The notes: generated by a model from the sequence alone, not told the origin. A stretch of DNA of 58,742 nt from Enterovibrio norvegicus FF-33 (GCF_000286835.2 NZ_AJYD02000013.1:378494-437235), one strand, 5' to 3'. Numbered from the stretch's first letter, positions 9,777-19,154 are shown. Program-made: numbers and translations.

Positions 9777-10604
9777 TTAGCCTCCTTTCGCCAACAGACG
9801 GTCAAGCACGCTTGCGGGGAGCAGTCTTTTACATATCGCCATATAGTGGGTCGGTTTTGTCACACGGTAACGGATTTTTGCGTTTGGCGCGGTTAGTGCG
9901 TGTAACAAAGGTGCAATGATCGCTTCTGATGGCAAAGTATATTTGTTGGTGGAATGCTCACTTTCGAGGCGTGATTGTTGGGCGAGATAATCTTTTTTAA
10001 AGCGGCTGGTATTGAGATTGATAGCCTGAAGAAAGGCATCAAGCGCGTTGGCGCGAAAGCGACTATCGATCGGACCCGGTTCAATCAAACTGATTTGAAT
10101 GGGGGTGCCTTTTAGTTCCAGTCTCAGTGTGTCAGTCCAGCCTTCCACCGCAAATTTGCTGGCGTTGTATGCGCCGCGAAACTTCAGCGCAATAAAACCC
10201 AGCACAGAGCTGTTTTGCACGATACGGCCTTTGCCATTTGCCATCATCATCGGGATAACGGCTTGAGTAAGCGTGTGCCACCCAAAGAAATTGGTTTCAA
10301 ATTGTTTCCGAAGTGCATCGGTGGGGAGGTCTTCTAATGCACCGGGTTGGCCGTAAGCGCCATTGTTAAATAAACCATATAGCTTTCCGCCCGTGTGTGT
10401 TCTGACTTCTTCAACCGCAGCAAGAATGCTGTCTGTGTCCGCTAAATCGAGCTGAATGCAATTCAGTCCTTCGGCATTTAGTCTTGCCACATCTTCTTTT
10501 TTTCGACATGACGCAATGACATCAAAGCCCTTCTTTGCCAATGCGTGGGCGCAAGCGTAACCAATTCCCGTTGAACATCCAGTTATCAAAACGGTACTTG
10601 TCAT
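9777..10604 (-). CDS. Short-chain dehydrogenase/reductase (SDR)
   Basis: This 275-aa classical SDR has the cofactor motif TGCSTGIGYACA near the N-terminus and NNGAYG in the middle. The catalytic Ser lies in QNSSVLGF and the active-site pair is YNASK; the family's PG motif appears as IEPGPIDS. It should be an NAD(P)-dependent oxidoreductase of unknown substrate. I chose ATG 10604 because AAGGA precedes it and the SDR fold begins there; a longer frame to 10670 runs back into tesA. It starts eight bases after the tesA stop, so the two form an operon. Confidence 0.9.
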   Translation of the reverse strand: MTSTVLITGCSTGIGYACAHALAKKGFDVIASCRKKEDVARLNAEGLNCIQLDLADTDSILAAVEEVRTHTGGKLYGLFNNGAYGQPGALEDLPTDALRKQFETNFFGWHTLTQAVIPMMMANGKGRIVQNSSVLGFIALKFRGAYNASKFAVEGWTDTLRLELKGTPIQISLIEPGPIDSRFRANALDAFLQAINLNTSRFKKDYLAQQSRLESEHSTNKYTLPSEAIIAPLLHALTAPNAKIRYRVTKPTHYMAICKRLLPASVLDRLLAKGG

Positions 10605-10612
10605 TGTTTTTA

Positions 10613-11221
10613 CTATCCTTGTTTGTTCAGATGAGGGAGAAGTTGTTCGGTCATAAATTCGGCAATCCAAGGTTGAGCAATTTCGTTGGGGTGGAGGCCG
10701 TCAGACATCATCCATCCTTCGGTCAATACCACCTTCTCCATAAAAAACGGAATAAGTGGGATTTGCATTTCTTTACTCAATGTCAGATAGATATCAGCAA
10801 AGGCCTTGCTGTATCGTTGACCATAGTTTGGTGGGATCTGGATCTGCATGATAGCGACATTTGCGCCACTTTCCTGACTGAGGGTGATCAATTTGGCGAG
10901 GTTGTTGCGTACTTGCTTGGGTGGAAAGCCTCGCAGCCCGTCATTTGCGCCTAACTCTATGAATACCCAATCGGGAGAATGCTGTTCAAGTAAGGCGGGT
11001 AAACGGTGGAGGCCATTGCCACTGGTATCACCCGAAATACTGGCATTAATGACGCGTTCGATAGGGCTAGCGGAAACAACGTTAGGCTCTAAGAGGCTTG
11101 GCCAACTTTTTTCAATGGGCATCTGGTATCCAGCACTTAGGCTGTCACCCAATACAAGCAGCGTCTGCGCCGCAGCGCTTTGACTCAGAATTAAAAGACA
11201 AAAAGAAAGGATGCGAATCAT
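10613..11221 (-). CDS. tesA: Multifunctional acyl-CoA thioesterase I / lysophospholipase TesA
   Basis: This 202-aa periplasmic SGNH hydrolase has a signal peptide (MIRILSFCLLILSQSAAA) followed by LLVLGDSLSAG with the catalytic serine (block I). GDTSG carries the block II glycine, GANDG the block III asparagine, and DGLHP the catalytic Asp-His (block V). It hydrolyses acyl-CoA, lysophospholipids and esters. The ATG at 11221 overlaps, on the opposite strand, the ATG of ybbA (shared CATG), as tight a divergent arrangement as can exist. The tesA/ybbAP neighbourhood is also found in E. coli. Confidence 0.93.
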   Translation of the reverse strand: MIRILSFCLLILSQSAAAQTLLVLGDSLSAGYQMPIEKSWPSLLEPNVVSASPIERVINASISGDTSGNGLHRLPALLEQHSPDWVFIELGANDGLRGFPPKQVRNNLAKLITLSQESGANVAIMQIQIPPNYGQRYSKAFADIYLTLSKEMQIPLIPFFMEKVVLTEGWMMSDGLHPNEIAQPWIAEFMTEQLLPHLNKQG

Positions 11222-11897
11222 GACAACTCCAGTGATCAGGGCGAAAAATGTTTCAAAAAAAGTAACAACGAATACGCAGTCTCTGACCATATTGCAGGAT
11301 GTTTCGCTTCAGGTCGAGCAAGGGGAAAGTATTGCTTTGGTGGGCGTTTCTGGTGCAGGCAAGTCAACACTAATGACACTGCTTGCCGGATTGGATACAC
11401 CAAGTACCGGAGAAATCGAATTATTGGGCAAGCCTCTTAGCCAGCTTGATGACGATCAGCGTGCTGCACTGCGGGCTGAATCTATCGGGTTTGTTTTCCA
11501 AAGCTTCCTGCTTGTGCCTTCTTTGACTGCCCTGGAAAACGTACTGCTTCCTTGCACGATTCGCGGTGAGGATGAAGACGAAGAACGCGCCATGGAATTG
11601 CTTGCCTCAGTTGGGCTCAATGGCCGTGAAACCCATTTGCCTTCGCAGCTTTCTGGCGGTGAGCAACAGCGCGTAGCCATTGCACGAGCGTTTATGACCA
11701 AGCCTCGTGTGCTGTTTGCGGACGAACCGACAGGCAACCTTGACCAGCACACCGCAGCAACCGTGATTGACCTGCTTTTCTCTCTCAATCGCGACCACGG
11801 AACAACACTGATCTTGGTGACTCACGATCCTGCTTTGGCTGATCGTTGCCACCGAACCTTGCATCTTAATGCGGGTGAAATGGTGGGGGCGGCATGA
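11220..11897 (+). CDS. ybbA: ABC transporter ATP-binding protein YbbA
   Basis: This 225-aa MacB-type ATPase has Walker A GVSGAGKST, Q-loop FVFQSF, signature LSGGEQQR, Walker B VLFADEPTGNLD and the H-loop in LVTHDP. I chose ATG 11220 (MTTPVIRAK), which has AAAGG at a good distance; ATG 11211 lies directly on that AAAGG. Its stop overlaps the ybbP start (ATGA). With YbbP it forms a mechanotransmission-type system rather than a classical importer. I recall reports that YbbAP works with the periplasmic TesA. Confidence 0.93.
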   Translation: MTTPVIRAKNVSKKVTTNTQSLTILQDVSLQVEQGESIALVGVSGAGKSTLMTLLAGLDTPSTGEIELLGKPLSQLDDDQRAALRAESIGFVFQSFLLVPSLTALENVLLPCTIRGEDEDEERAMELLASVGLNGRETHLPSQLSGGEQQRVAIARAFMTKPRVLFADEPTGNLDQHTAATVIDLLFSLNRDHGTTLILVTHDPALADRCHRTLHLNAGEMVGAA

Positions 11898-14314
11898 GGA
11901 AGAATTTGGTTTGGCGCTGGGCGTGGCGTGAATTGTTTCATGGTCAGCTTTGGCCTGTTGTTGCGGCGCTTGCACTTATTATTGCTTGTGTCTTTGCGCT
12001 GTCGGCATTGGCGGGGCGTATTGAGTCTGTTTTAACCCAGCAAGGCCGCTCGATGCTGGCGGCGGATTTGGTGCTTCGCAGTAACCAGCCTTTGGCACCA
12101 GAGGTACTGACTGCACTTGACGCTTCCGGCGCGGAAGGCTCAGATCAAACGCGCTTTGGCACCATGGCATTCAGTGACAACAACATGCAACTCATCACCG
12201 TGAAGGCGGTTGAGAGCAACTATCCGCTACGTGGGGCGTTGGAGCTACAAAGTGACGCCGAGATGCATGACAAGGTTCAGCCGGGCGAGTTGTGGCTGGA
12301 AGAGCGCCTTTTCTCACTGCTGGACGTGAAACGCGGGGATCAGGTTGATGTGGGAGATTTAACCCTCACGGTGTCCGGGATGATCGTTTCAGAGCCTGAG
12401 TTATCTTTCAATCCGTTTAGCCAAATGCCAGCGGCATTGATGCACCAAAGCGATGTTGAAGCCGCCGGTGTTGTGCGCCCTGGCAGTCGAGTCAGCTACC
12501 GTTATTTCTTTCGTGGCAGCGACAATGAATTAGCCGCTGTAAAATCTGGATACACCCTCACTGACGGTCAGCGTTGGATTGACGAAAACGACGGGGATCG
12601 CACCGGTGACATGCTTGAGCGCAGTCGCGGGTATTTGTCGTTAACCGTCGTGTTGGTCATCATCATGGCAGCGGCGACCTTGTTGCTGACTTGCCAACAT
12701 TACGCGGACAGTCGCACCCAAACATTAGCCATGGTCAAAAGCCTTGGGGCACAACGAAGTTGGGTTCGTCGCTGGCTAGCAAGGCAGTTGCTGATGTTGA
12801 TGGTCATGGCGACCGTGCTGGGCTTGGGCATTGGCGCAGCGCTGGAATACTTACTGCGCCTGCCTTTGGCTGATGTGTTGCCCTCGCCACTGCCAAGTTA
12901 TGGCATGTTGCCGTGGATCTTAGGCCCATTAGTGGCTTTGCTGGTGGCATTACCTGCGCTGGGTATTCCGCTGATCCGTTTAATTGAAGCCCCCGCAATG
13001 AGTGTGCTGCAAGAACAAAGCAAAGTGCGAGCAAGAAAGAATCCCTGGAGCTGGGCGCTTGCCTCTGTGCCAATCTTAGCGCTGATTGCTTGGTCCTACG
13101 ACAATCGCTTGCTGTGGCTGGTGTTGGCGGCACTGGTGCTTATGCTTAGCCTGCTGGCAGGGCTTGGCGTTATGGTGCTTCGCTTTGCACAAAAACGCGT
13201 AAAACGACCTGCATTCAAACTGGCCTTGAGCCGGATTACCCGTAATCCTGCTTCGAGCGGTGCACAACTGGGTGCATTGGCAACCTCCTTCATGCTGCTG
13301 TCGATTATCTGGCTGCTAAGAACGGACCTGTTAGAAGATTGGCAGCAGACCTTGCCTGTTGATGCACCCAATGTGTTTGCCCTGAACATCGCTAAACAAG
13401 AGTTGGATGATTACCTGTCTCGTGTTGATGAAAACAACATTGAACGATCGGAAGCGTACCCGATTATTCGCGGCAGATTGATAGGTAAAAACGGCGACAA
13501 CTATGCGGATCTTGAGCCTAATCGCGAGGAACGTGATGAAGCGTTACGTCGCGAGCTGAACTTCACATGGCGAGACACATTGCCGAGCCACAATGAGGTA
13601 TTGCAAGGTACTTGGCCAAGTGAAGGCGGTGTATCTGTCGAAAGCGGCATTGCTGAACGTCTTGGTTTACGTTTGGGCGACGAGCTAACTTTTAGCGTCA
13701 GTAGTCAGGAGTTTACTGCCACCGTGAACTCAATTCGCGATGTGGAATGGCGAAACATGAAGCCAAATTTCTACTTCATATTTGACCCTGCGCTCGTGGA
13801 GACACTGCCAGCGAACTGGCTGATAAGTTTTCGTTTGGAGCAAGAGCAAAGCGATGTTCTCAATCAGTTAGGCCGTGATTACCCCACCATAACCTTGCTC
13901 GATTTGCGCACCATGAGTGGCAGAATCCAAGTGATTTTGAAGCAAATCAGTTTGTCGTTGTCGGTACTGGCTGGCTTGGCGGTGGTGAGTGGTTTATTGC
14001 TGTTGCTGACCTTGCTGCGCATTACCTTGTCAGAACGACAACGTGAAATCATGCTGTATCGTACCTTGGGCGCGAGTAAGAAGCGTATCAATACTACCTT
14101 GTGGGCGGAATACGGCATCATGGCCTTTGTTTCGGGTTGCATGGCGGTGGGGGGGGCAGAATTGGCGATGGCAGCGCTGTTGAAGTGGGGCGTCGAATTG
14201 CCTGTTCGCTTACACCCAGAAGTTTGGCTTAGCTTGCCCACGCTTGCGGTTGGATTGGTTTTCTTAACCGTCGCATGGATGATAAGAGGGTTGCTACAGC
14301 CGCTTAGACAATAA
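11894..14314 (+). CDS. ybbP: FtsX/MacB-like permease YbbP
   Basis: This 806-aa protein has an N-terminal span (about 15-40) and a large periplasmic domain (MacB-PCD-like, about 45-240). Two FtsX-type membrane blocks follow (about 250-420 and 690-800), separated by a second periplasmic region. The layout of about ten spans matches YbbP. It starts in an ATGA overlap with ybbA, so translation is coupled. With YbbA it probably moves or extracts a hydrophobic molecule across the periplasm; the substrate is not visible in sequence. A terminator follows at 14336. Confidence 0.93.
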   Translation: MRKNLVWRWAWRELFHGQLWPVVAALALIIACVFALSALAGRIESVLTQQGRSMLAADLVLRSNQPLAPEVLTALDASGAEGSDQTRFGTMAFSDNNMQLITVKAVESNYPLRGALELQSDAEMHDKVQPGELWLEERLFSLLDVKRGDQVDVGDLTLTVSGMIVSEPELSFNPFSQMPAALMHQSDVEAAGVVRPGSRVSYRYFFRGSDNELAAVKSGYTLTDGQRWIDENDGDRTGDMLERSRGYLSLTVVLVIIMAAATLLLTCQHYADSRTQTLAMVKSLGAQRSWVRRWLARQLLMLMVMATVLGLGIGAALEYLLRLPLADVLPSPLPSYGMLPWILGPLVALLVALPALGIPLIRLIEAPAMSVLQEQSKVRARKNPWSWALASVPILALIAWSYDNRLLWLVLAALVLMLSLLAGLGVMVLRFAQKRVKRPAFKLALSRITRNPASSGAQLGALATSFMLLSIIWLLRTDLLEDWQQTLPVDAPNVFALNIAKQELDDYLSRVDENNIERSEAYPIIRGRLIGKNGDNYADLEPNREERDEALRRELNFTWRDTLPSHNEVLQGTWPSEGGVSVESGIAERLGLRLGDELTFSVSSQEFTATVNSIRDVEWRNMKPNFYFIFDPALVETLPANWLISFRLEQEQSDVLNQLGRDYPTITLLDLRTMSGRIQVILKQISLSLSVLAGLAVVSGLLLLLTLLRITLSERQREIMLYRTLGASKKRINTTLWAEYGIMAFVSGCMAVGGAELAMAALLKWGVELPVRLHPEVWLSLPTLAVGLVFLTVAWMIRGLLQPLRQ

Positions 14315-14335
14315 TGTGTTGAAAATACGAAAACC

Positions 14336-14367
14336 AAAAAGGCACGTGAAAACGTGCCTTTCTTTTT
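14336..14367 (+). terminator. Terminator of ybbAP
   Basis: GGCACGT/ACGTGCC with a GAAA loop is flanked by A-rich sequence and a T-rich tract (TTTCTTTTTC). Confidence 0.85.
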
Positions 14368-14446
14368 CTCTCTTTTGTTTCTTTTGAAAATTCGCGGTCT
14401 TGCTGTATTTATGATTAGGCTGATTGGTGGCTCACGTAGCAGGTTG

Positions 14447-15340
14447 CTAACTCAACAGATCGTCCAATGCCGGCGGCAAATCAGGATACTCGAAACCAAA
14501 CCCGAGATTTTCTAGCGCTCGTGGCACCGCGCGTTGCCCTTCTAAAAGCAGTTGACCTGCCTCGCCCAGCATCAATGATATCGCCACTTTTGGCGTGAAA
14601 AGCAGATGAGGTCGTTTCAGAGTTGCTGCCAGTGTTTTGCTGAAGGCTTTATTGGTGACGGGATGCGGGGCTGTGAGGTTAAAGGGCCCGCGTGCTTCTG
14701 CATGCTCAAGCAGAAAGATAATGCCCGATACCATGTCATTAATGTGGATCCACGGAAAATACTGGCTGCCATCACCAATGGGTCCGCCCAGTCCGAATTG
14801 ATAGGGCAATAACATTTTCTTGAGAGCGCCGCCTTCTTTGCTCAGCACAATCCCCGTGCGCAGGAGGCAAACGCGGGTATGGTCTGAATCGGCTTTCATC
14901 GCGATTTTTTCCCAGTTTGCACAAACTGAGTGAGCAAAATCAGTCGCATCAACCTTCAGTGATTCATCGACAATCTTATCGCCTTGATCGCCATAATAGC
15001 CAACGGCAGAGCCACTGATAAAGGTATGAGGAGGCGTTTCAGCCGCAAGGATATGATTCACCAGTTTTTCAGTGATCCCCCAACGACTGGTGCAAATAAT
15101 GCCTTTTTGTTGTTCCGTCCATCGTTTGTCAACAATAGGTTCGCCTGCCAGATTAATGACCGCGTCAATGCCATTGAAGTCTGATAGCGCATCCAACTCT
15201 TTAATCAGGTGAACTCTGCTGGGTAACTTTTTCTTGGCCATCTCTGGTGAGCGGGTAAGAACAGTTACCTGATGATGTTCCAGTTGAGCGATGAGCGCAC
15301 GACCAATTAAGCCCGTTCCCCCAGTGACAAGAATGTGCAT
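14447..15340 (-). CDS. TIGR01777-family NAD-dependent epimerase (YfcH-like)
   Basis: This 297-aa protein of the atypical SDR group starts MHILVTGGTGLIGRALI, the Rossmann glycine motif. It also has INLAGEPI, a FISGSAVGYYGDQG segment with the catalytic Tyr, a C-terminal substrate region and the DUF1731 tail (AVPRALENLGF...). The substrate of this family (SulA/YfcH) is unknown. ATG 15340 is preceded by AAGGA; the longer frame to 15427 has no ribosome site. Confidence 0.9.
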   Translation of the reverse strand: MHILVTGGTGLIGRALIAQLEHHQVTVLTRSPEMAKKKLPSRVHLIKELDALSDFNGIDAVINLAGEPIVDKRWTEQQKGIICTSRWGITEKLVNHILAAETPPHTFISGSAVGYYGDQGDKIVDESLKVDATDFAHSVCANWEKIAMKADSDHTRVCLLRTGIVLSKEGGALKKMLLPYQFGLGGPIGDGSQYFPWIHINDMVSGIIFLLEHAEARGPFNLTAPHPVTNKAFSKTLAATLKRPHLLFTPKVAISLMLGEAGQLLLEGQRAVPRALENLGFGFEYPDLPPALDDLLS

Positions 15341-15524
15341 GGGAATAATCCTTTCGATGAGCGATAAGATTAGTATGCATTCAATCGGTTGAATGATCAC
15401 TATCTCGCCAAATACAGAAATGACCACGATACCGATTTTAAAGAAAACCTTGTTACCTTTATCACCCTATAGACATTGTGGGATGGCAAATACCTGTACA
15501 GTGGCTCAGGGTTATAAAGACAGC

Positions 15525-15624
15525 ATATACTCAAGCATCTTGAGGTTGTTTGAGTATATTGTCTTATCGTCTTTATTATTGGTTTGCCGTTCGTACTCGG
15601 GAAGTGCTAGTGACCTGAGTATAT
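15525..15624. promoter_or_regulatory. Inverted and direct TGAGTATAT motifs before the DUF1538 operon
   Basis: ATATACTCAA (15525-15534) and TTGAGTATAT (15550-15559) form a 10-bp perfect inverted repeat with 15 nt between the arms. A third half-site, TGAGTATAT, lies at 15616-15624, ten bases before the first start codon. The arrangement looks like an operator with an auxiliary site; no known regulator box is recognised. Confidence 0.45.
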
Positions 15625-15633
15625 TCAAATGGA

Positions 15634-16374
15634 ATGAGTGTGAAGGGATTTACTGCATTGCTCACCGCGATGTTAGGAAGTTTTAAAGATTTGCTGCCTA
15701 TCATCTTGGTCATTGGTTTTTTTCAGGTCGTTGTCTTGCAGCAGCCGTTGCCAGACTGGATTTCAATTGTTATCGGCCTAGTTCTCGTCGTGATGGGGCT
15801 AACGTTCTTTGTTTTTGGTTTGGAGATGGGCTTGTTCCCCATCGGTGAATCCATGGCTCACGCGCTGGCGAAAAAAGGCAGTGTATTTTGGCTAATGGTG
15901 TTCGCGTTTCTGCTGGGTTTTGGTACCACGATAGCTGAACCTGCACTGACTGCCGTCGCAGCAGAGGCCGCAGAAGTGGCTGCTGAAGGGGGGATGATCC
16001 CTCTCACCGAAGAAGCGCAGTCTTCCTATGCTAATGGCCTTAGGCTCACGGTCGCCTTTTCGGTTGGCTTTGCCATTATGCTGGGTGTGTTGCGCATACT
16101 CAAAGGCTGGCCTATCCACCGTATTATCATTGGTGGCTACATGCTGGTGGTGGCGATGACCATGGTTGCACCGCGCTATATTATTGGCATCGCCTACGAT
16201 TCAGGCGGTGTGACTACATCCACCATTACCGTGCCGCTTGTGACCGCATTAGGCGTTGGTTTAGCCACTGTGATTAAAGGGCGCAACCCGATGATTGATG
16301 GCTTTGGTTTGATTGCCTTTGCCTCCCTATCCCCGATGATATTCGTCATGGTTTACGGGATGGTGGCGGTATGA
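15634..16374 (+). CDS. DUF1538 membrane protein, first of a pair
   Basis: This 246-aa protein has about six membrane spans and belongs to DUF1538 (PF07556). Features visible here and in the next gene are [12 protein letters not shown] near the start, [29 protein letters not shown] and a C-terminal [20 protein letters not shown] segment. The polar residues in the last motif could line a substrate path. No function is assigned to the family to my knowledge. Its stop overlaps the next start (ATGA). The start has no clear ribosome site, so a shorter form is possible. Confidence 0.85.
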   Translation: MSVKGFTALLTAMLGSFKDLLPIILVIGFFQVVVLQQPLPDWISIVIGLVLVVMGLTFFVFGLEMGLFPIGESMAHALAKKGSVFWLMVFAFLLGFGTTIAEPALTAVAAEAAEVAAEGGMIPLTEEAQSSYANGLRLTVAFSVGFAIMLGVLRILKGWPIHRIIIGGYMLVVAMTMVAPRYIIGIAYDSGGVTTSTITVPLVTALGVGLATVIKGRNPMIDGFGLIAFASLSPMIFVMVYGMVAV

Positions 16375-17177
16375 CCCTATTCCTTTCCCTTATCCCAACC
16401 TTTTTCGACACCTTACTTTCGACGGTCAGAGACGTATTTCCTATCGTCTGTATCATTTTTGGCTTTCAGTTTGCGGTTTTACGCAAACCTGTGGTGAACC
16501 TAAAGAAAATCATTTTCGGTTTCGCCTACGTTATTTTAGGGCTGTCTTTGTTTTTGATGGGGCTAGAAATGGCCTTGTTCCCACTTGGCGAGTCGATGGC
16601 AATTCAGCTAACTGCACCGGAATTTCTATACGGTGAAGGCGCGGTCATGCCCGCTGTGGTGGATTGGCAGCATTACTATTGGGTGTACATTTTTGCTGCG
16701 GCCATAGGCTTTAGCACCACAGTGGCAGAACCTTCCTTGATCGCTGTGGCAATAAAGGCGGCGCAGGTGTCGGGGGGCGCGATCAGTGTAAACGGGTTGC
16801 GATTTTCAGTGGCGCTCGGGGTATCGTTCGGTATCTCGTTGGGCTGTTATCGTATTGTCGCCGGCGATCCTATCCATTACTACATCATTGCTGGCTACGT
16901 ATTGGTGGTTATTCAAACCTTTTATGCGCCCAAATTTATTGTCCCGCTAGCATATGACTCAGGCGGGGTAACAACATCTACGGTAACGGTGCCGTTAGTG
17001 ACTGCACTAGGCCTTGGCCTTGCCTCCACGGTTCCAGGGAGAAGCCCATTAATTGATGGTTTTGGTTTGATTGCCTTTGCCAGCTTATTCCCAATGATCA
17101 CCGTCATGGGATATGCACAGTTAACCGAGTGGTCAGCAAAACGCGGATCGGCTCAAAAAGAAACGAGGGAACCATAA
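16371..17177 (+). CDS. DUF1538 membrane protein, second of a pair
   Basis: This 268-aa paralogue of the preceding gene shows the same landmarks in order: [41 protein letters not shown] and [22 protein letters not shown]. The two proteins probably form a heterodimeric membrane complex, since they are translationally coupled by an ATGA overlap. The C-terminal [22 protein letters not shown] is also shared. It lies one base from the P-II-like gene, which points to regulation of transport by a small-molecule sensor. Confidence 0.85.
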   Translation: MTLFLSLIPTFFDTLLSTVRDVFPIVCIIFGFQFAVLRKPVVNLKKIIFGFAYVILGLSLFLMGLEMALFPLGESMAIQLTAPEFLYGEGAVMPAVVDWQHYYWVYIFAAAIGFSTTVAEPSLIAVAIKAAQVSGGAISVNGLRFSVALGVSFGISLGCYRIVAGDPIHYYIIAGYVLVVIQTFYAPKFIVPLAYDSGGVTTSTVTVPLVTALGLGLASTVPGRSPLIDGFGLIAFASLFPMITVMGYAQLTEWSAKRGSAQKETREP

Positions 17178-17527
17178 TGCGATTCAAACTGATTGTCGCT
17201 TTCATTGAAGATTCAAAAACCGATGCGGTGCTTGATGCCGCAAGAAAGGCAGGAGCGACGGGTGCGACCGTCATTAACAATGCGCGAGGTGAAGGGCTCA
17301 CCAAGCAGAAAACCTTTTTTGGTTTGACCCTTGATGTGCAGCGTGACGTACTGCTTTTTGTGGTGGAAGAGCACCTCGCTCGCAGTATTTTGGAGACCAT
17401 TAATCAAGTCGGCGAGTTTGATGCGACGTCTGGAAAAGGGATTGCCGTACAGTTAGATATCGAAGATGCGGTCGGTGTGGCACATCAAGTGCAAGAATTG
17501 AGTAGCGTGATTGGGGATGAATTATGA
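17177..17527 (+). CDS. P-II-like signal transduction protein
   Basis: This 116-aa protein resembles the P-II/GlnK fold: beta start [14 protein letters not shown], then helix, then GATGATVINNARGEG preceding a T-loop-like segment, then LLFVVEEHLARSILETI. The uridylylated Tyr of GlnB is not evident, so it is probably a divergent nucleotide-binding member. GAGGGA supports ATG 17177. Placed between two DUF1538 permeases and a CBS protein, it most likely gates the membrane complex in response to a nucleotide or metabolite (inference). Confidence 0.8.
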   Translation: MRFKLIVAFIEDSKTDAVLDAARKAGATGATVINNARGEGLTKQKTFFGLTLDVQRDVLLFVVEEHLARSILETINQVGEFDATSGKGIAVQLDIEDAVGVAHQVQELSSVIGDEL

Positions 17528-17919
17528 AAGTAACGAAACGCGTTGGTGACGTCATGAAAGATGATTTTGCCGTAGTAGACGGATTAATTACCGTTGCTGA
17601 GGCAATTCGCATTGCACGAGATAAGCATATCAAAGCACTTGTGGTAGATAAGCGTGATGAAAATGACGAATACGGTTTGGTGCTGATGAATGACATCGCC
17701 AAAAAGGTACTGTCACAAAATCGCTCGCCTGAACGCGTTAATATTTATGAGATCATGACCAAGCCCGCATTGGGTGTGTCGGCAAACATGAACGTAAAGT
17801 ATTGCGCTCGACTGTTTGAGCGTTTTGGTATTAGCCGAGCGCCAGTGATCGATAATGGCGAAGTCTTGGGTGTCGTGAGTTACAACAGTATCGTCATGTA
17901 CGGGATGTTGTCGGACTAG
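17524..17919 (+). CDS. Stand-alone CBS-domain pair protein
   Basis: This 131-aa protein is made of two CBS domains: VGDVMKDDFAVVDGLITVAEAIRIA...ALVVDK and YEIMTKPALGVSANMNVKYCARLFERFGISRAPVID, given here only by their landmarks VMKDDF and RAPVIDNGEVLGVVS. Such Bateman modules bind adenosine nucleotides. It overlaps the P-II-like gene by ATGA and closes the four-gene operon, giving it two candidate nucleotide sensors. Confidence 0.9.
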   Translation: MKVTKRVGDVMKDDFAVVDGLITVAEAIRIARDKHIKALVVDKRDENDEYGLVLMNDIAKKVLSQNRSPERVNIYEIMTKPALGVSANMNVKYCARLFERFGISRAPVIDNGEVLGVVSYNSIVMYGMLSD

Positions 17920-17959
17920 GCTATGTGTTGAGATCACTGCGCGTTGGGTTGGAAAAGCC

Positions 17960-18235
17960 TTAGCGGTCGTTATGTCCCAAATCACGATCAGGATCGAACA
18001 CATCGCGGACGCGTTGTTTCAGCACCTTGGCTTCGGGAAAGCCACCATCGCGTTTGCGCTCCCAAATGATCACCCCATTGCAGTGGACTTCAAAACGTCC
18101 GCCGGTATCAGGGTGAAGTGTAAGGCCGCCAATTTCCTCACTGAAGGTAGAAAGCAGTTCTTGCGCCATCCACGACGATCGCAACATCCAGTTGCATTGA
18201 CGGCAGTAGTAAATATCGATATTCATTTTGTCCAT
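17960..18235 (-). CDS. SelW/SelT-like (Rdx family) redox protein
   Basis: This 91-aa protein starts MDKMNIDIYYCRQCNW, with a CxxC at residues 11-14 in the place of the CxxU of selenoprotein W, and ends in the family's GGFPEAKVLKQRVRD segment. It is a thioredoxin-like fold with a presumed redox role of unknown partner. ATG 18235 has AAGGAA upstream; the longer frame runs back into the TSUP gene. It starts eight bases after that gene's stop, so the two are one operon. Confidence 0.88.
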   Translation of the reverse strand: MDKMNIDIYYCRQCNWMLRSSWMAQELLSTFSEEIGGLTLHPDTGGRFEVHCNGVIIWERKRDGGFPEAKVLKQRVRDVFDPDRDLGHNDR

Positions 18236-18243
18236 GATGTTCC

Positions 18244-19008
18244 TTACCATGCGCTCCAAAGCAGTTTTAGTCCGATAGCGAACGTGAGCCACTCAAAGGC
18301 GACTTTTATCAGCTGATTGCTGTACTTGTCAGCCATGTAAGCGCCCAAGTAACCGCCGAGTAACGACCCAAGCAGTAGTGCGGGTATCCAAGGCCAGTAA
18401 ATATCGGCGCCGGCGACAGCAAGTGTTATCGCCCCTAATCCATTCCAAAAGATACCGACGCTGACCAATGTAAGCGCAACGGCCTGTTTGTAATCTAAAC
18501 CGAACCATCGTACCAAAAACAGCGTCACGAAAAGCCCTGTCCCCGCTGTTAAAGAGCCATTGAGTATGCCAATCACACTTAACCCGATGCAGCCTATCAC
18601 CAAGCCCAAGGTGTCACGATGTTTTGGCTCTGCATTTTGCCCCAAGCTTTTTCGCATTCGGGAATAGAGACCGAGCGCAATGATCAGCGCTCCCAGCAGT
18701 GCTTCTGCCAAAGGACCGGGTACAAACAAGATAAGATTCGCACCTGTTATCACGCCCGCAGCACCCGCTAAAACCACATAAAGCGTGAGTGCGGGGTCGA
18801 GGTTACCGCTTCTCCAGTGTTTCAGTGCTGCACCCAAACCAAGGGCAACAGACGCCACTTTGTGGGTCGCAAGCGCGATAGAAAATGTCAGACCAAGGAA
18901 TAACAACAGGGGAAGTTGAAGTAAGCCTGCGCCGCCGCCAGCGAGAGAGGCGAGGGTATTTGCGATCAGTGAGCCGACAAAGAGGCCAAAGGTTGCGAGA
19001 ATATCCAT
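18244..19008 (-). CDS. TSUP (TauE/SafE) family permease
   Basis: This 254-aa protein has about eight hydrophobic spans. The N-terminal half holds GGGAGLLQLPLLLFLGL and ALATHKVASVALGLGA, and the second half repeats the fold with GSLTAGTGLFVTLFLV. These are TauE/SafE (PF01925) traits, a family that moves sulfite, sulfoacetate, thiosulfate and other small anions. The substrate cannot be told. It is transcribed with the SelW-like gene and lies downstream of the metNIQ terminator region. Confidence 0.88.
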   Translation of the reverse strand: MDILATFGLFVGSLIANTLASLAGGGAGLLQLPLLLFLGLTFSIALATHKVASVALGLGAALKHWRSGNLDPALTLYVVLAGAAGVITGANLILFVPGPLAEALLGALIIALGLYSRMRKSLGQNAEPKHRDTLGLVIGCIGLSVIGILNGSLTAGTGLFVTLFLVRWFGLDYKQAVALTLVSVGIFWNGLGAITLAVAGADIYWPWIPALLLGSLLGGYLGAYMADKYSNQLIKVAFEWLTFAIGLKLLWSAW

Positions 19009-19106
19009 ATTCGCTCAGTTAACAAGAGATGGGTTGGCAGTCGTTATGCTGCGATTGAGTGTTGATACCACGGCGAGAGAATGGTTACCAGTAACACAGA
19101 AAAGAA

Positions 19107-19133
19107 AAAGCCTGTGACGAGCACAGGCTTTAG
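19107..19133 (-). terminator. Terminator of metNIQ
   Basis: AAAGCCTGTG/CACAGGCTTT stem followed on the minus strand by TTTCTTTTC, 22 bp after the metQ stop. Confidence 0.85.
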
Positions 19134-19154
19134 TTCGAAATGAAAGGTAAGTGA

